Of a stretch of 64,000 bases of DNA, positions 45,517-54,961 are shown in pieces. How positions within the stretch are numbered: position 1 is the stretch's first letter; every line of letters starts with the position of its first letter. The position numbers and the translations under genes were made by a program. Source of the stretch: Citricoccus sp. SGAir0253 (GTDB lineage Bacteria; Actinomycetota; Actinomycetes; Actinomycetales; Micrococcaceae); assembly GCF_005877055.1 (NCBI RefSeq), contig NZ_CP039424.1, positions 2,666,001 to 2,730,000 on the forward strand. Reading direction: 5' to 3'. Below the pieces are notes generated by a model, which saw only the letters and a list, made by a program, of their open reading frames with translations, was not told where the DNA came from and did no database searches.

Positions 45517-47298
45517 GTGGAGAATCGCCAGCCGGCGTACCTCGGGACAGCCGTCCCGGGCCCGCACACCCCCGACCCGCTCCCGCGCCCCGGGACACGT
45601 CCCGGTACGCCGAGGGAGGTCCGCGCCCGCCGGGCCCGCACGCGGTTCCCCGGCCGGAGCACGGCCGCCGTCGGGCTCCTCCTCACCGGCCTGCTGGCGC
45701 TCACGGCCTGTGGCGATCCGGCGACGGGGGCCGGGGAACCTACCGGCGAACCACGGCGCGGGGGCACCCTCACCTACGCCACCGGCGACGTGGAGCCGGC
45801 CTGCCTCGACCCGATCGTCTCCGGCAACGTCCCGCAGGCCCTGGTCTCCACGCAGTACCTCGAGCCGCTGTTCCACCAGGACGAGGACGGGGAGATCGGC
45901 CCCTGGCTCGCGGAGTCCTGGGAGTGGTCGGAGGACCGGCTCGCCCTGGACATCACGGTGCGGGACGACGTGACCTTCACGGACGGCCAGCAACTCAACG
46001 CCGAGACCATCCGGGAGAACGTCGAGTACATCAAGGACCCCGCCACGTTGTCCTCCACCGCGATCCTCGCCGTGGAGAAGGTCGAGTCCGTGGAGGTCGT
46101 GGACGAGTTCACCGCCCGGCTGCACCTCTCCTCACCGGACAACGCCCTGCTGGAGCACTTCGCCCAAGTCTGGGTGCCCATCCAGTCCCAGAAGGCGCTG
46201 GCCCGCGGCATGGAGGAGAACTGCCTGTCCCCCGTCGGCACCGGCCCGTTCACCGTGGAGAGCTGGAGCAAGCAGCGCCAGATCGTCCTGGTGCGCAACG
46301 AGGACTACCACACGCCCGCCCCGACGGCCGGGCACTCCGGGCCGGCCTACCTGGACCGGATCGTCTGGCGGTTCCTGCCGGACCACGCGAACCGCTTCTC
46401 CGCCCTGCAGGCCGGCGAGGTGGACGTCATCGACGTGATCCAGCCCCAGGACGCGATCGCGGCGGACGCGGACCCGGCCCTGGACACGCTGATCGGCTCC
46501 CGGCCCGGGCACGTGGTCAACCTGACCTTCAACACCACGCAGGAGCCCTTCGGCGACCGGCGGGTCCGGGAGGCCTTCACCCGGGCCGTGGACGTGGATG
46601 CCGCACTCAAGAGCATCTTCCTCGGCACGGTGGAGCGCTCCAACGCGGTGCTCAGCTCGATCACGAAGTACGACCTCCAGCAGCCGGAGGTCTTCGCCAC
46701 CGATGTCGCGCGTGCCAACGCGCTGCTGGACGAGGCCGGCTGGACCGAACGTGACGCCGAGGGCTACCGGACGAAGGACGGCCGGCGGCTCTCGGCCACC
46801 GTGCTGCAGACGGAGTCCGTGCTCGTCCCGGTCGCCGTGCTCGAGCAGTTCCAGGCCAGTGCCAAGGAGGTCGGCTTCGAGCTGCTCATCAGCCAGGAGG
46901 AGCAGTCCACCTTCAACGAGCGCCGCTACGCCTGGGACTACGACCTGGCGCCGATGTACTACACGAAGAACTCGCCGGCCGTGCTGAACCTGACCCACCA
47001 CACGGACAACATCCCCTCCGTGATCGAGGGCGGCTACCACGCCAACAACCACGGCCTCGAGGGGCCCGAGGCCGAACGGATCGACCAGTTCCTGGACACC
47101 GGGTCGACGACCGCCGACGAGCAGGAACGCCGGGAGTCCTACACCGCCGCCCAGGACGCCATCCACGCCCAGTACCTGAACCTGCCGATCTTCGACCAGC
47201 AGACCCGCCTGGGGATCCGCGCCGACGTCGAGGGCGTCCGGCTCGCCTCGCCCCTCGGCATGCCCATCTTCCACGACACCTGGTTGGACCGCCCATGA
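45517..47298 (+). CDS. ABC transporter substrate-binding lipoprotein, SBP family 5
   Basis: 593 residues. GTG start with a perfect AGGAGG five bases upstream. A long N-terminal region (about 48 residues, with RRARTRFPGR) precedes the signal helix and lipobox ALTAC (Cys65). The mature part is the dipeptide/nickel/oligopeptide-type binding fold (GTLTYATGDVEPACLDP, GTGPFTVESW). Although the family binds peptides, members linked with flavin monooxygenases may bind sulfur or amine compounds. First gene of a five-gene coupled operon. Confidence 0.9.
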   Translation: MENRQPAYLGTAVPGPHTPDPLPRPGTRPGTPREVRARRARTRFPGRSTAAVGLLLTGLLALTACGDPATGAGEPTGEPRRGGTLTYATGDVEPACLDPIVSGNVPQALVSTQYLEPLFHQDEDGEIGPWLAESWEWSEDRLALDITVRDDVTFTDGQQLNAETIRENVEYIKDPATLSSTAILAVEKVESVEVVDEFTARLHLSSPDNALLEHFAQVWVPIQSQKALARGMEENCLSPVGTGPFTVESWSKQRQIVLVRNEDYHTPAPTAGHSGPAYLDRIVWRFLPDHANRFSALQAGEVDVIDVIQPQDAIAADADPALDTLIGSRPGHVVNLTFNTTQEPFGDRRVREAFTRAVDVDAALKSIFLGTVERSNAVLSSITKYDLQQPEVFATDVARANALLDEAGWTERDAEGYRTKDGRRLSATVLQTESVLVPVAVLEQFQASAKEVGFELLISQEEQSTFNERRYAWDYDLAPMYYTKNSPAVLNLTHHTDNIPSVIEGGYHANNHGLEGPEAERIDQFLDTGSTTADEQERRESYTAAQDAIHAQYLNLPIFDQQTRLGIRADVEGVRLASPLGMPIFHDTWLDRP

Positions 47299-48320
47299 CC
47301 GCCATCCTGCCCACCCCCGCTCCAGCTGCCGCCGACCCCGCGGGACCCGCCGCCACCGGCCGTCCGGGCCGCCGCGCCCGGGCCACCTCAACGGCCCGCT
47401 GGGTGCTGACGCGGGTCGCCGGCGCCGCCTTCGTCCTCTGGGCCGTGGCCACCATCTCGTTCTTCGCCCTCCGCCTGGTGCCCGGCGATCCCGTGGACGC
47501 GCTCCTGGGTGGGCCCGGCAACAACGCCACCGAGGCGGTCCGCCAGCAGACCCGCGAACTGTACGGCCTGGACCGTCCCGTCCTGGTCCAGTACGGGACG
47601 TTCCTGCTCGGACTGCTCCGTGGCGATCTCGGCCAGTCCTACCAGCTGCGCCAGCCGGTGGCCGAGGTCCTCGGTGAGCAGGTCGGCAACACCCTGCTGC
47701 TCGCCGCCCTCGCGCTGGCCACGGCGTGGGCGTTCGCCCTCGCGCTGGCCCTGTGGTCCGTCCGCTCGGGGCACACGGCCGCCCTCGTGGCGAACGTGCT
47801 GGAGATCGTCTCCGCCGCCGTCCCGCACTTCTGGCTCGGCACCGTGCTCATCCTGGTGTTCAGCGTGAACCTGCAGCTGCTGCCGGCCACCTCCGGGGCT
47901 CCCGGCGTGGAGGGCCTCGTCCTGCCCGTGGTCACCCTGGCGGTGCCGCTGGCCGGGTTCCTCGGCCAGTCCATGCGCGAGTCCATGCTCACCGCCATGC
48001 ACTCCCCCTTCGCCCTGTCCGCCCGCGCCCGCGGCGAGGCCGAGACCGGGGTGAGCCTGCGCCACGCCCTGCGCCACGCCGCCCTGCCCGGTATCAACCT
48101 GTCCGGCTGGGCCTTCGGCTCCCTGGTCTCCGGCGCCGTGGTGGTGGAGACCGTGTTCGCCCGTCCCGGACTCGGACGCACCCTGCTGGAGGCCGTCACC
48201 ATCCGCGACGTCCCGGTGGTCCTCGGGGTCGTGCTGCTGATCGCCGCGGTCTACGTGGTGGTCACGCTCCTGAGCGACCTCGCCGAACGCCTCGCCGACC
48301 CCCGCCTCCGCGACGCCTGA
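47295..48320 (+). CDS. Dipeptide-type ABC permease (DppB-like)
   Basis: 341 residues. ATG overlaps the binding-protein stop (ATGA). RLVPGDPVDALLG after the first helix and the EAA loop (ALSARARGEAETGVSLRHALRHAALPG) match DppB-like permeases. A ~30-residue Pro/Ala/Arg-rich N-terminus precedes helix 1. It forms the channel with the next permease. Confidence 0.92.
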   Translation: MTAILPTPAPAAADPAGPAATGRPGRRARATSTARWVLTRVAGAAFVLWAVATISFFALRLVPGDPVDALLGGPGNNATEAVRQQTRELYGLDRPVLVQYGTFLLGLLRGDLGQSYQLRQPVAEVLGEQVGNTLLLAALALATAWAFALALALWSVRSGHTAALVANVLEIVSAAVPHFWLGTVLILVFSVNLQLLPATSGAPGVEGLVLPVVTLAVPLAGFLGQSMRESMLTAMHSPFALSARARGEAETGVSLRHALRHAALPGINLSGWAFGSLVSGAVVVETVFARPGLGRTLLEAVTIRDVPVVLGVVLLIAAVYVVVTLLSDLAERLADPRLRDA

Positions 48321-48350
48321 GCGTCCCACCCCGCATCCCCGAAGGCAGCC

Positions 48351-49232
48351 ATGACCCAGACCGTTCCGGCCACCACGCCGTCCACCGCCCTCGCGGCCCC
48401 GCCCACCCCACCCGCCGGTCCACGACGCCGGCGCCCCGGCCCCGCCGTCCTCCTCCCCGCGGCGGTGGTCGCCCTCCTGGCGGCCGCGGCCCTCGCCCCC
48501 GGCCTGCTGACCCCCGGTGACCCGCTGGCCATGGAACCGGCCAATGCGTTCGCCGCCCCCTCCCCCGCCCACTGGTTCGGCACGGACGAGTCCGGCCGCG
48601 ACGTGTTCACCCGGGTCGTCCACGGCGCCCGCGACTCCCTGTCCATCGGCGTGCTGGCCACCGTGATCGGCGTCGGGCTCGGGCTCGCGCTGGGGGCGCT
48701 CGCGGGCTGGGGATCGAGGGCGGTGGACTACGGCGTGAACCGCCTCCTCGAGGTGCTCTTCGCCTTCCCCAACCTGCTGCTGGCCCTGCTCGTCATCACG
48801 ATCCTGGGCCCCGGCGTGGTCACCACCACCCTGGCCGTGGGCCTGTCCACGGCTCCCGGGTACGCCCGGATGATCCGCTCCCAGGTGCAGTCGATCAAGC
48901 GGTCGGGCTACGTGGAGGCCTCCATCGTCCAGGGTCGCTCGCGCTGGTTCATCCTCCGCCGGCACGTGCTGCCGAACGTGGCCGCCCCCCTGTTCATCCT
49001 CGCCACGCTGGGCGTGGGCCAGGCCATCGTGTGGGCATCGTCGCTGAGCTTCCTCGGCCTCGGCGCCACCCCGCCGGCCCCCGAGTGGGGGGCCATGCTC
49101 TCGGCCGGCCGGGGGTACATGTCCATCGCCTGGTGGATCACCCTGTTCCCCGGCCTGTTCATCGTTCTCAGCGCAGCCGCCACCACCGTCCTCGGACACG
49201 GCCTCCAGCAGAAGCTCAAGGAGCAGTCATGA
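48351..49232 (+). CDS. Dipeptide-type ABC permease (DppC-like)
   Basis: 293 residues. HWFGTDESGRDVFTRVVHGARDSL is the hallmark of DppC-like permeases, with an EAA loop near YVEASIVQGRSRWFILRRHVLPN. A 30-bp gap separates it from the first permease; the stop overlaps the ATPase start (ATGA). Confidence 0.92.
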   Translation: MTQTVPATTPSTALAAPPTPPAGPRRRRPGPAVLLPAAVVALLAAAALAPGLLTPGDPLAMEPANAFAAPSPAHWFGTDESGRDVFTRVVHGARDSLSIGVLATVIGVGLGLALGALAGWGSRAVDYGVNRLLEVLFAFPNLLLALLVITILGPGVVTTTLAVGLSTAPGYARMIRSQVQSIKRSGYVEASIVQGRSRWFILRRHVLPNVAAPLFILATLGVGQAIVWASSLSFLGLGATPPAPEWGAMLSAGRGYMSIAWWITLFPGLFIVLSAAATTVLGHGLQQKLKEQS

Positions 49233-50992
49233 CCCAGCCCACCGAATCCACGCCCGAGGACACCAGGCCGGCGCCGCCGGCGCCAACGGTCACGGCGCCG
49301 GCCGGCACCGCCGCCGCGGCCCGGGTCCGGAACCTCTCCGTGGCCTTCGGCGACCGTCGCCACGCGGTGCCCACGGTCCACGGCGTGGACCTGGAGATCC
49401 AGCCCGGCGAGTGCCTGGCGATCGTGGGCGAGTCCGGATCCGGGAAGTCCGTCACGGCCCGCTCCCTGATCGGGCTCACCGGGGACAACGCCCTCGTCTC
49501 GGCCGATGCCCTCGAGGTGGGCGGCGTCGACCAGCTCGCCAACGGTCCGCGCCAGTGGCGCCGGGTCCGCGGCGCCGAGGTGGGCTACGTGCTGCAGGAC
49601 GCCCTCGTCTCGCTCGACCCCCTGCGCCCCATCGGCCGCGAGATCGACGACGCCCTGCGCCTGCACACGCGCCTCGACCGGTCCCAGCGCCGGGCGAAGG
49701 TCCTGCAGCTGCTCGACGACGTCGGCATCCCGGATCCCGGGCAACGGCTCCACCAGCGCTCCGGCGAGCTCTCCGGCGGGCTGCGCCAGCGCGCCCTGAT
49801 CGCCACGGCCATCGCCCTCGACCCACCGCTGCTCGTCGCCGACGAGCCGACCACGGCCCTGGACGCCACCGTCCAGCGGCAGATCCTGGACCTGCTGGCC
49901 CGCCTCAAGGACCAGGGCACCGCGTTGCTGCTCATCAGCCACGACCTGGCCGTCGTCGGGGATCTCGCCGACCGGATCGCGGTCATGCAGGCCGGCCGGA
50001 TCGTGGAGACCGGCCCGAGCGCCGAGATCCTGGCCGACCCGCAGCACCCCTACACCCGGCGACTGCTGCGCGCCGTCCCCACCGGCCGGCCCCGCGGCAC
50101 CGCCCTCTCGGAGAGCCCCGTGGCCACCTCCGACCGACAGCACCGGCTGATCGCGTCCCGCCGGGGCCTCGAGCCGGTGGCGACCGACGAGGCCGCCGCG
50201 ACCGAACCCCTGCTGGTCGGCACCGGACTGCGCAAGGCCTTCCGCAATCCCGACCGCAGCGAGCGGGTGGCCGTGGACGACGTCTCGTTCTCCCTCGCGC
50301 GCGGCACCACCCTCGGCATCGTCGGTGAGTCGGGCTCCGGCAAGAGCACGATCGCCCGGATGGCCCTGGGCCTCACCCGTCCCGACGCCGGCACGGTCCG
50401 GTTCCGGGGACAGGACTGGAGCGCGATGACGGAGCGCGAGCGCCGGCCCCACCGTCGCCGCATCGCCTCGATCTACCAGGACCCCCTGGGATCCTTCGAT
50501 CCCCAGTGGAGCGTGGAGCAGGTGCTGGCCGATGCCCTCATCGACGGCGGCGCGCTCTCCGGCGCCGACCGACGGGACGAGGTCGTGCAACTGCTGGAGA
50601 CCGTGGGGCTCGGTGCGGACCACCTGCGCCGGCGGCCGGCGCGGCTCTCGGGCGGCCAGCGCCAGCGCGTGGCCATAGCCCGCGCCCTGGCCTCCGGCCC
50701 GGAGGTGATCGTGTGCGATGAGCCGGTCTCCGCCCTGGACGTCTCCATCCAGGCCCAGGTCCTGGACCTGCTGGACGAACTGCAACGCCAGTTCGGCCTC
50801 AGTTACCTCTTCATCTCCCACGACCTAGGCGTCGTCCAGCACGTCAGCGACGAGATCGTGGTGATGCGCCAGGGGCGGGTCGTGGAGGCCGGGCGCGCCC
50901 ACCAGGTGTTCGCCCGCCCCAGCCACCCCTATACCCAGGCCCTGCTCGACGCCGCTCCGCGGTTGTCGGTGTCCACCGGAGGAGCCGCATGA
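49229..50992 (+). CDS. Fused dual ATP-binding protein of the peptide-type ABC transporter (DppD-DppF)
   Basis: 587 residues with two nucleotide-binding domains. The first has Walker A GESGSGKSVTARS and signature LSGGLRQRALIA; the second has GESGSGKSTIARMA and LSGGQRQRVAIARA, with DEPVSALDVSIQ as Walker B. It powers the importer. AAGGAG precedes ATG, which overlaps the permease stop; the stop overlaps the next small reading frame. Confidence 0.94.
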   Translation: MTQPTESTPEDTRPAPPAPTVTAPAGTAAAARVRNLSVAFGDRRHAVPTVHGVDLEIQPGECLAIVGESGSGKSVTARSLIGLTGDNALVSADALEVGGVDQLANGPRQWRRVRGAEVGYVLQDALVSLDPLRPIGREIDDALRLHTRLDRSQRRAKVLQLLDDVGIPDPGQRLHQRSGELSGGLRQRALIATAIALDPPLLVADEPTTALDATVQRQILDLLARLKDQGTALLLISHDLAVVGDLADRIAVMQAGRIVETGPSAEILADPQHPYTRRLLRAVPTGRPRGTALSESPVATSDRQHRLIASRRGLEPVATDEAAATEPLLVGTGLRKAFRNPDRSERVAVDDVSFSLARGTTLGIVGESGSGKSTIARMALGLTRPDAGTVRFRGQDWSAMTERERRPHRRRIASIYQDPLGSFDPQWSVEQVLADALIDGGALSGADRRDEVVQLLETVGLGADHLRRRPARLSGGQRQRVAIARALASGPEVIVCDEPVSALDVSIQAQVLDLLDELQRQFGLSYLFISHDLGVVQHVSDEIVVMRQGRVVEAGRAHQVFARPSHPYTQALLDAAPRLSVSTGGAA

Positions 50993-51087
50993 GCGCCACC
51001 ATCCAGGACACCACCCCGGACCTCCGGCGGCTGGACCGGCACTGGCGCACTGCGCGCGTCCTGTCCAGCCACCACCCGCTGACCTAG
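50989..51087 (+). CDS. 32-residue reading frame between the ATPase and the monooxygenase
   Basis: ATG overlaps the ATPase stop (ATGA) and follows CGGAGGAG by 4 bases, so it should be translated. It encodes 32 residues (starts MSATIQDTTPDLRRLDRHWR) and ends at TAG 51085-51087. In the same frame the sequence stays open to TGA 51241-51243, which overlaps the monooxygenase ATG. If the TAG were sense, the product would be 84 residues. It may be a broken gene or a short coupling peptide. No homology recognised. Confidence 0.5.
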   Translation: MSATIQDTTPDLRRLDRHWRTARVLSSHHPLT

Positions 51088-51239
51088 CGGGCCCGGGAGA
51101 TCGGGCAGCGACGGCTCACCGGTGATACCGGCATCGCTCCCGTCTCCGTGGGTGCAGCGAGCCCCGGCGGCACCGCCTCCGGCACGTCCCCGACCCTCGC
51201 CACCACGTCCACCCCCGCCTCCCCGAAGGAGACCACCGC

Positions 51240-52613
51240 ATGAGCGCGCCCCTGTTCTTCAACGCCTTCCTCATGAACACCGGTTCCCACATCCAGCACG
51301 GCCAGTGGCGCCACCCCGAGGCCCGCCAGTCCGAGTTCAACGACCTGCGGCTGTGGCTGGACCTGGCCCGCACCCTGGAGGAGGGACTGTTCGACGCGAT
51401 GTTCTTCGCCGACGTCTCCGGTCTCTACGGGCCCGCCGGCGGGCAGTACACGGACAACGTCCACGAGGGACTGCAGATCCCCTCCAACGACCCGACCGTG
51501 CTGCTCGGCGCGCTGGCCGTCGTGACCGAGCACATCGGCCTGGCCACCACGTCCAACGTAATGCAGAACCACCCGTTCAACTTCGCCCGCCAGCTCTCGA
51601 CCCTGGACCACCTCTCCCGGGGTCGGGTGGCGTGGAACATCGTCACCTCCACCCAGGAGAACGCCGCCCGCAACTTCGGCCTGCCGGCCCTCGTGGACCA
51701 CGACGCCCGCTACGACTGGGCGGACGAGTACCTCGACGTGGTCTACAAGCTCTGGGAGGGGTCCTGGGACGACGGTGCCCTGCTCCGGGACCGGGCGGGC
51801 GGGCGCTTCGCCGACCCGGCGCGCATCCACAAGATCCACCACGAGGGCCCGCGGTACTCGGTGGAGGGACCCCACCTGCCCTCGCCGTCCCCGCAGCGCA
51901 CGCCCCTGCTGTTCCAGGCCGGCGGCTCCGAGCGCGGCATCCGCTTCGCCGCCCAGCACGCCGAGTGCCAGTTCATCATGACGCCGAATCCGCGCGTGGC
52001 ACGGGAGCACATCGAGCGGGTGCGGGCCCGGGTGGCCGAGGCCGGACGCGACCCGCAGGACGTGAAGTTCTTCCAGGGCCTGTCCCTCGTCCTCGGGGAC
52101 ACCGAGGCGGACGTGCGGGCCCGGGAACAGGACTATCTCGAGTACGCCTCGGTCACCGGCTTCCTCACGCACGCCTCCCTCGGGATCCTGCCGGACGGGA
52201 CGCGGCTCCCGGAGGACACCCGCCTCATCGACATCCCGAACAACGGCGGCCAGGCACACGTGGAGTGGCTGCGCCGGGCCACGCCCGAGCGGGAGCCCAC
52301 CCTGGCCGACCTGGCCAACGGCCGGATCCGGCGCGGCTACGCGGCGGGGACGCCCGAGCAGGTCGCGGACCAGCTCGAGGCCTGGCAGGAGGCCGGGGTG
52401 GACGGGATCAACCTCATCAACTGGCGCCTGCCCGGGACCTACGAGGAGTTCAACGAGAAGCTCCTGCCGGTCCTCCAACGCCGGGGCCTGGCCAAGACCG
52501 AGTACGCCGAGGGCACCTTGCGGCACAAGGTCTTCGGCCGGGACCGGCTGCCGGACGACCACCCGGGCGCCCGGTACCGCGGAGCCTTCACCCCGGCCGC
52601 GGCCGGGGCCTGA
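51240..52613 (+). CDS. LLM-class flavin monooxygenase, NtaA/SnaA/DszA (DmoA) type
   Basis: 457 residues, bacterial-luciferase TIM barrel. The start LFFNAFLMNTGSHIQHGQWRHP and FARQLSTLDHLSRGRVAWN are typical of the NtaA/SnaA/DszA family, which uses reduced FMN to oxidise nitrilotriacetate, dibenzothiophene sulfone, dimethyl sulfide or similar. A partner flavin reductase is not in the window. As last gene of the ABC operon it likely breaks down the imported compound. Confidence 0.92.
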   Translation: MSAPLFFNAFLMNTGSHIQHGQWRHPEARQSEFNDLRLWLDLARTLEEGLFDAMFFADVSGLYGPAGGQYTDNVHEGLQIPSNDPTVLLGALAVVTEHIGLATTSNVMQNHPFNFARQLSTLDHLSRGRVAWNIVTSTQENAARNFGLPALVDHDARYDWADEYLDVVYKLWEGSWDDGALLRDRAGGRFADPARIHKIHHEGPRYSVEGPHLPSPSPQRTPLLFQAGGSERGIRFAAQHAECQFIMTPNPRVAREHIERVRARVAEAGRDPQDVKFFQGLSLVLGDTEADVRAREQDYLEYASVTGFLTHASLGILPDGTRLPEDTRLIDIPNNGGQAHVEWLRRATPEREPTLADLANGRIRRGYAAGTPEQVADQLEAWQEAGVDGINLINWRLPGTYEEFNEKLLPVLQRRGLAKTEYAEGTLRHKVFGRDRLPDDHPGARYRGAFTPAAAGA

Positions 52614-52720
52614 TCGGACCGGCCGTCACCGGGGCATGGCCGGGCCGGCCCCGTCCCGACCGAGACCCTCTGGACGCCGGCCGGTGCCGTGCCCGACCGC
52701 GGTGCCGGCACCCGTCCGGC

Positions 52721-54604
52721 TCAGCCCCGCGGCGCCGGGGACGGGTCGTCGAACTGGGTCCGGTACAGCTCGGCGTAGCGGCCGCCGGCGGCCAGCAGCT
52801 CCTCGTGCGGGCCCTCCTCGACCACCCGGCCGTCCTCGACCACCAGGATCCGGTCGGCCGAGCGGATGGTGGAGAGCCGGTGCGCGATCACGACGGCGGT
52901 CCGGCCCGTCAGCGCCTCGGCCAGCGCCGCCTGGACGGCCTTCTCGGACGTGGAGTCCAGCGCGGCGGTCGCCTCGTCCAGCAGCACGACGCGCGGCTCG
53001 GCCAGCAACAGGCGGGCGATCGTCATCCGCTGGCGCTCCCCGCCCGAGAGACGGTAACCGCGCTCCCCCACGACCGTGTCGAGCCGGTCCGGCAGCCCTT
53101 CGACGACCTCGCGCAGCCGGGCCCGGTCGATCGCGTCCCAGATCTCCTGCTCCCCGGCATCGGGGCGGGCCAGGGTGAGGTTGCCGCGGATCGTGTCGTG
53201 GAACAGGTGCCCGTCCTGGGTCACCATGCCGACGGTGGCCTGCAGGGAGGCGAAGGTCGTGTCCCTGACGTCGCGGCCGTTGTAGCGGATGGCGCCCGCG
53301 TCGGCGTCGTAGAGCCGGGCCAGCAGGGAGGCGATCGTGGACTTGCCCGCCCCGGAGGTGCCCACGAGCGCGTACGTCTGCCCGGGCTGGACGGTGAAGG
53401 ACACGCCGTGCAGCACCTCCGCCCCGCCCCGGCGGTCGAGCACCGCCACGTCCTCGAGGGAGGCCAGGGAGACCTGCTCGGCGCTCGGGTAGGAGAACCG
53501 CAGGTCCTCGACCTCCAGGGTCACCGGCCCGCCCGGGATGGGCAGTGCATCGGGCTTCTGGCGGATCAGCGGTTCCAGGTCCAGGATCTCGAAGACGCGG
53601 TCGAAGGAGACGAGCGCGCTCATGATCTCCACCCGGGCGTTGGCCAGGCCGGTCAGGGGGGCGTACAGACGGGTCAGCAGCAGGGCGAGGGTGACGACCT
53701 CGCCCGCGTCGAGGGTCCCGGCGATCGCCTGCAGTCCGCCGATGCCGTACACGGCGGCCAGGGCCAGGGCGGAGACCAGCGTCAGCATGGTGGTGAACAC
53801 GGACTGCCGCACCGAGATCCCCACCCCGGTGGCCCGCACCCGGTCGGCACGCGAGGCGAACTCGGCCGACTCGCGCCCGGGGTCACCGAAGAGCTTGACC
53901 AGGGTGGCGCCCGGCGCGGAGAACCGCTCGGTCATCTGGTCGCCCATCGCCGCGTTGTGGTTCGCGCGGGTCCGGCTCAGCTCCGCCAGGGTGCGGCCCA
54001 TCCGCCGGGCCGGCAGCAGGAAGACCGGCAGCAGCACGAGGGAGACCAGCGTGACCTGCCAGGAGGTCGAGAGCATGACCCCGAGGGTGAGCACCAGCGA
54101 GACGAGGTTCATCACCACGCCGGACAGCGTGCGGGAGATGGCGGACTGCGCCCCGATCACGTCGTTGTTGAGCCTCGAGACGAGGGCCCCGGTGCGGGTG
54201 CGCATGAAGAAGGCGATCGGCATGGTCTGGACGTGGTCGAACACCGCGGTGCGCAGGTCGTAGATGATCCGCTCACCGAGGTCCGAGGACAGCCAGCGGG
54301 TCACCACGCCCAGCGCGGCGTCCAGCACGGCCACCAGCGCGATGAGCAGCGCCAGGCGGACCACCAGCCCGGCGTCCCGGCCGCCCACGATGGCGTTGAC
54401 CACCCCTCCCGCGAGGACCGGCGAGGCCACCCCCAGGACCGCCCCGGCCACGGACAGCACCAGGTAGAACGCCAGCTTGCCCCGGTAGCGACCGGCGAAG
54501 GCCAGGGTCCGCCTCACGGTGCCCGGGCGGAGCTTCGTCTGGGCGGTGGCCGAGCCGCTGCTCATCCGGTACATGGACATCATCGCGGCCCGTTCCATGC
54601 TCAT
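52721..54604 (-). CDS. ABC exporter, fused membrane and ATPase domains
   Basis: 627 residues. A six-helix type-I exporter domain (about 30-340) is followed by an ATPase with Walker A LVGTSGAGKSTIASL, signature YRLSGGERQRM, Walker B VVLLDEATAALD and VVIAHRLSTI. It acts as a homo- or heterodimer to expel lipids, peptides or drugs; substrate unknown. Its ATG overlaps the stop of the small upstream gene (ATGA), so the two are coupled. Confidence 0.92.
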   Translation of the reverse strand: MSMERAAMMSMYRMSSGSATAQTKLRPGTVRRTLAFAGRYRGKLAFYLVLSVAGAVLGVASPVLAGGVVNAIVGGRDAGLVVRLALLIALVAVLDAALGVVTRWLSSDLGERIIYDLRTAVFDHVQTMPIAFFMRTRTGALVSRLNNDVIGAQSAISRTLSGVVMNLVSLVLTLGVMLSTSWQVTLVSLVLLPVFLLPARRMGRTLAELSRTRANHNAAMGDQMTERFSAPGATLVKLFGDPGRESAEFASRADRVRATGVGISVRQSVFTTMLTLVSALALAAVYGIGGLQAIAGTLDAGEVVTLALLLTRLYAPLTGLANARVEIMSALVSFDRVFEILDLEPLIRQKPDALPIPGGPVTLEVEDLRFSYPSAEQVSLASLEDVAVLDRRGGAEVLHGVSFTVQPGQTYALVGTSGAGKSTIASLLARLYDADAGAIRYNGRDVRDTTFASLQATVGMVTQDGHLFHDTIRGNLTLARPDAGEQEIWDAIDRARLREVVEGLPDRLDTVVGERGYRLSGGERQRMTIARLLLAEPRVVLLDEATAALDSTSEKAVQAALAEALTGRTAVVIAHRLSTIRSADRILVVEDGRVVEEGPHEELLAAGGRYAELYRTQFDDPSPAPRG

Positions 54605-54921
54605 GGCGCGGCGTCGCCTCCCTCCACGCGCGCGGCCAGCAGCCGCTCGATCCCGCGCAGGGACGCGCGGTGGGCCCGGTCGAAGCCGGCCTGCCCCATC
54701 CCCTCGGCCAGCCCCGCGGCGTAGCCGGCGAGGAACGCGGTGGCCGCGGCGTCGTCGTCCTCACCGGAGGCCGCCGCGGCGAGGCGTGCGGTGCGCGCGA
54801 GGCGGGCGAAATCCGGGCTGGCGCCGTCGAGCTCGAGGGCCGCCATCAGCCGCCGGGGCCAGTCGGTGCCGGCCCCCTCGGCGGGGTCCGGCGGGAGGGG
54901 GGTGGGATCGTCCTGGGGCAC
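54601..54921 (-). CDS. Small acidic protein of unknown function
   Basis: 106 residues, alanine-rich and helical. DWPRRLMAALELDGASPDFARLARTAR and the later AATAFLAGYAAGLAEG recall DUF6457-type proteins, but the match is not firm. GTG start with TAGACT 6 nt upstream (leaderless candidate). It is translationally coupled to the ABC exporter, suggesting a role with it. Confidence 0.65.
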   Translation of the reverse strand: MPQDDPTPLPPDPAEGAGTDWPRRLMAALELDGASPDFARLARTARLAAAASGEDDDAAATAFLAGYAAGLAEGMGQAGFDRAHRASLRGIERLLAARVEGGDAAP

Positions 54922-54961
54922 CGTCCCAGTCTAGGCGGCAGCGCGCGGACCGCCGGGGGGC

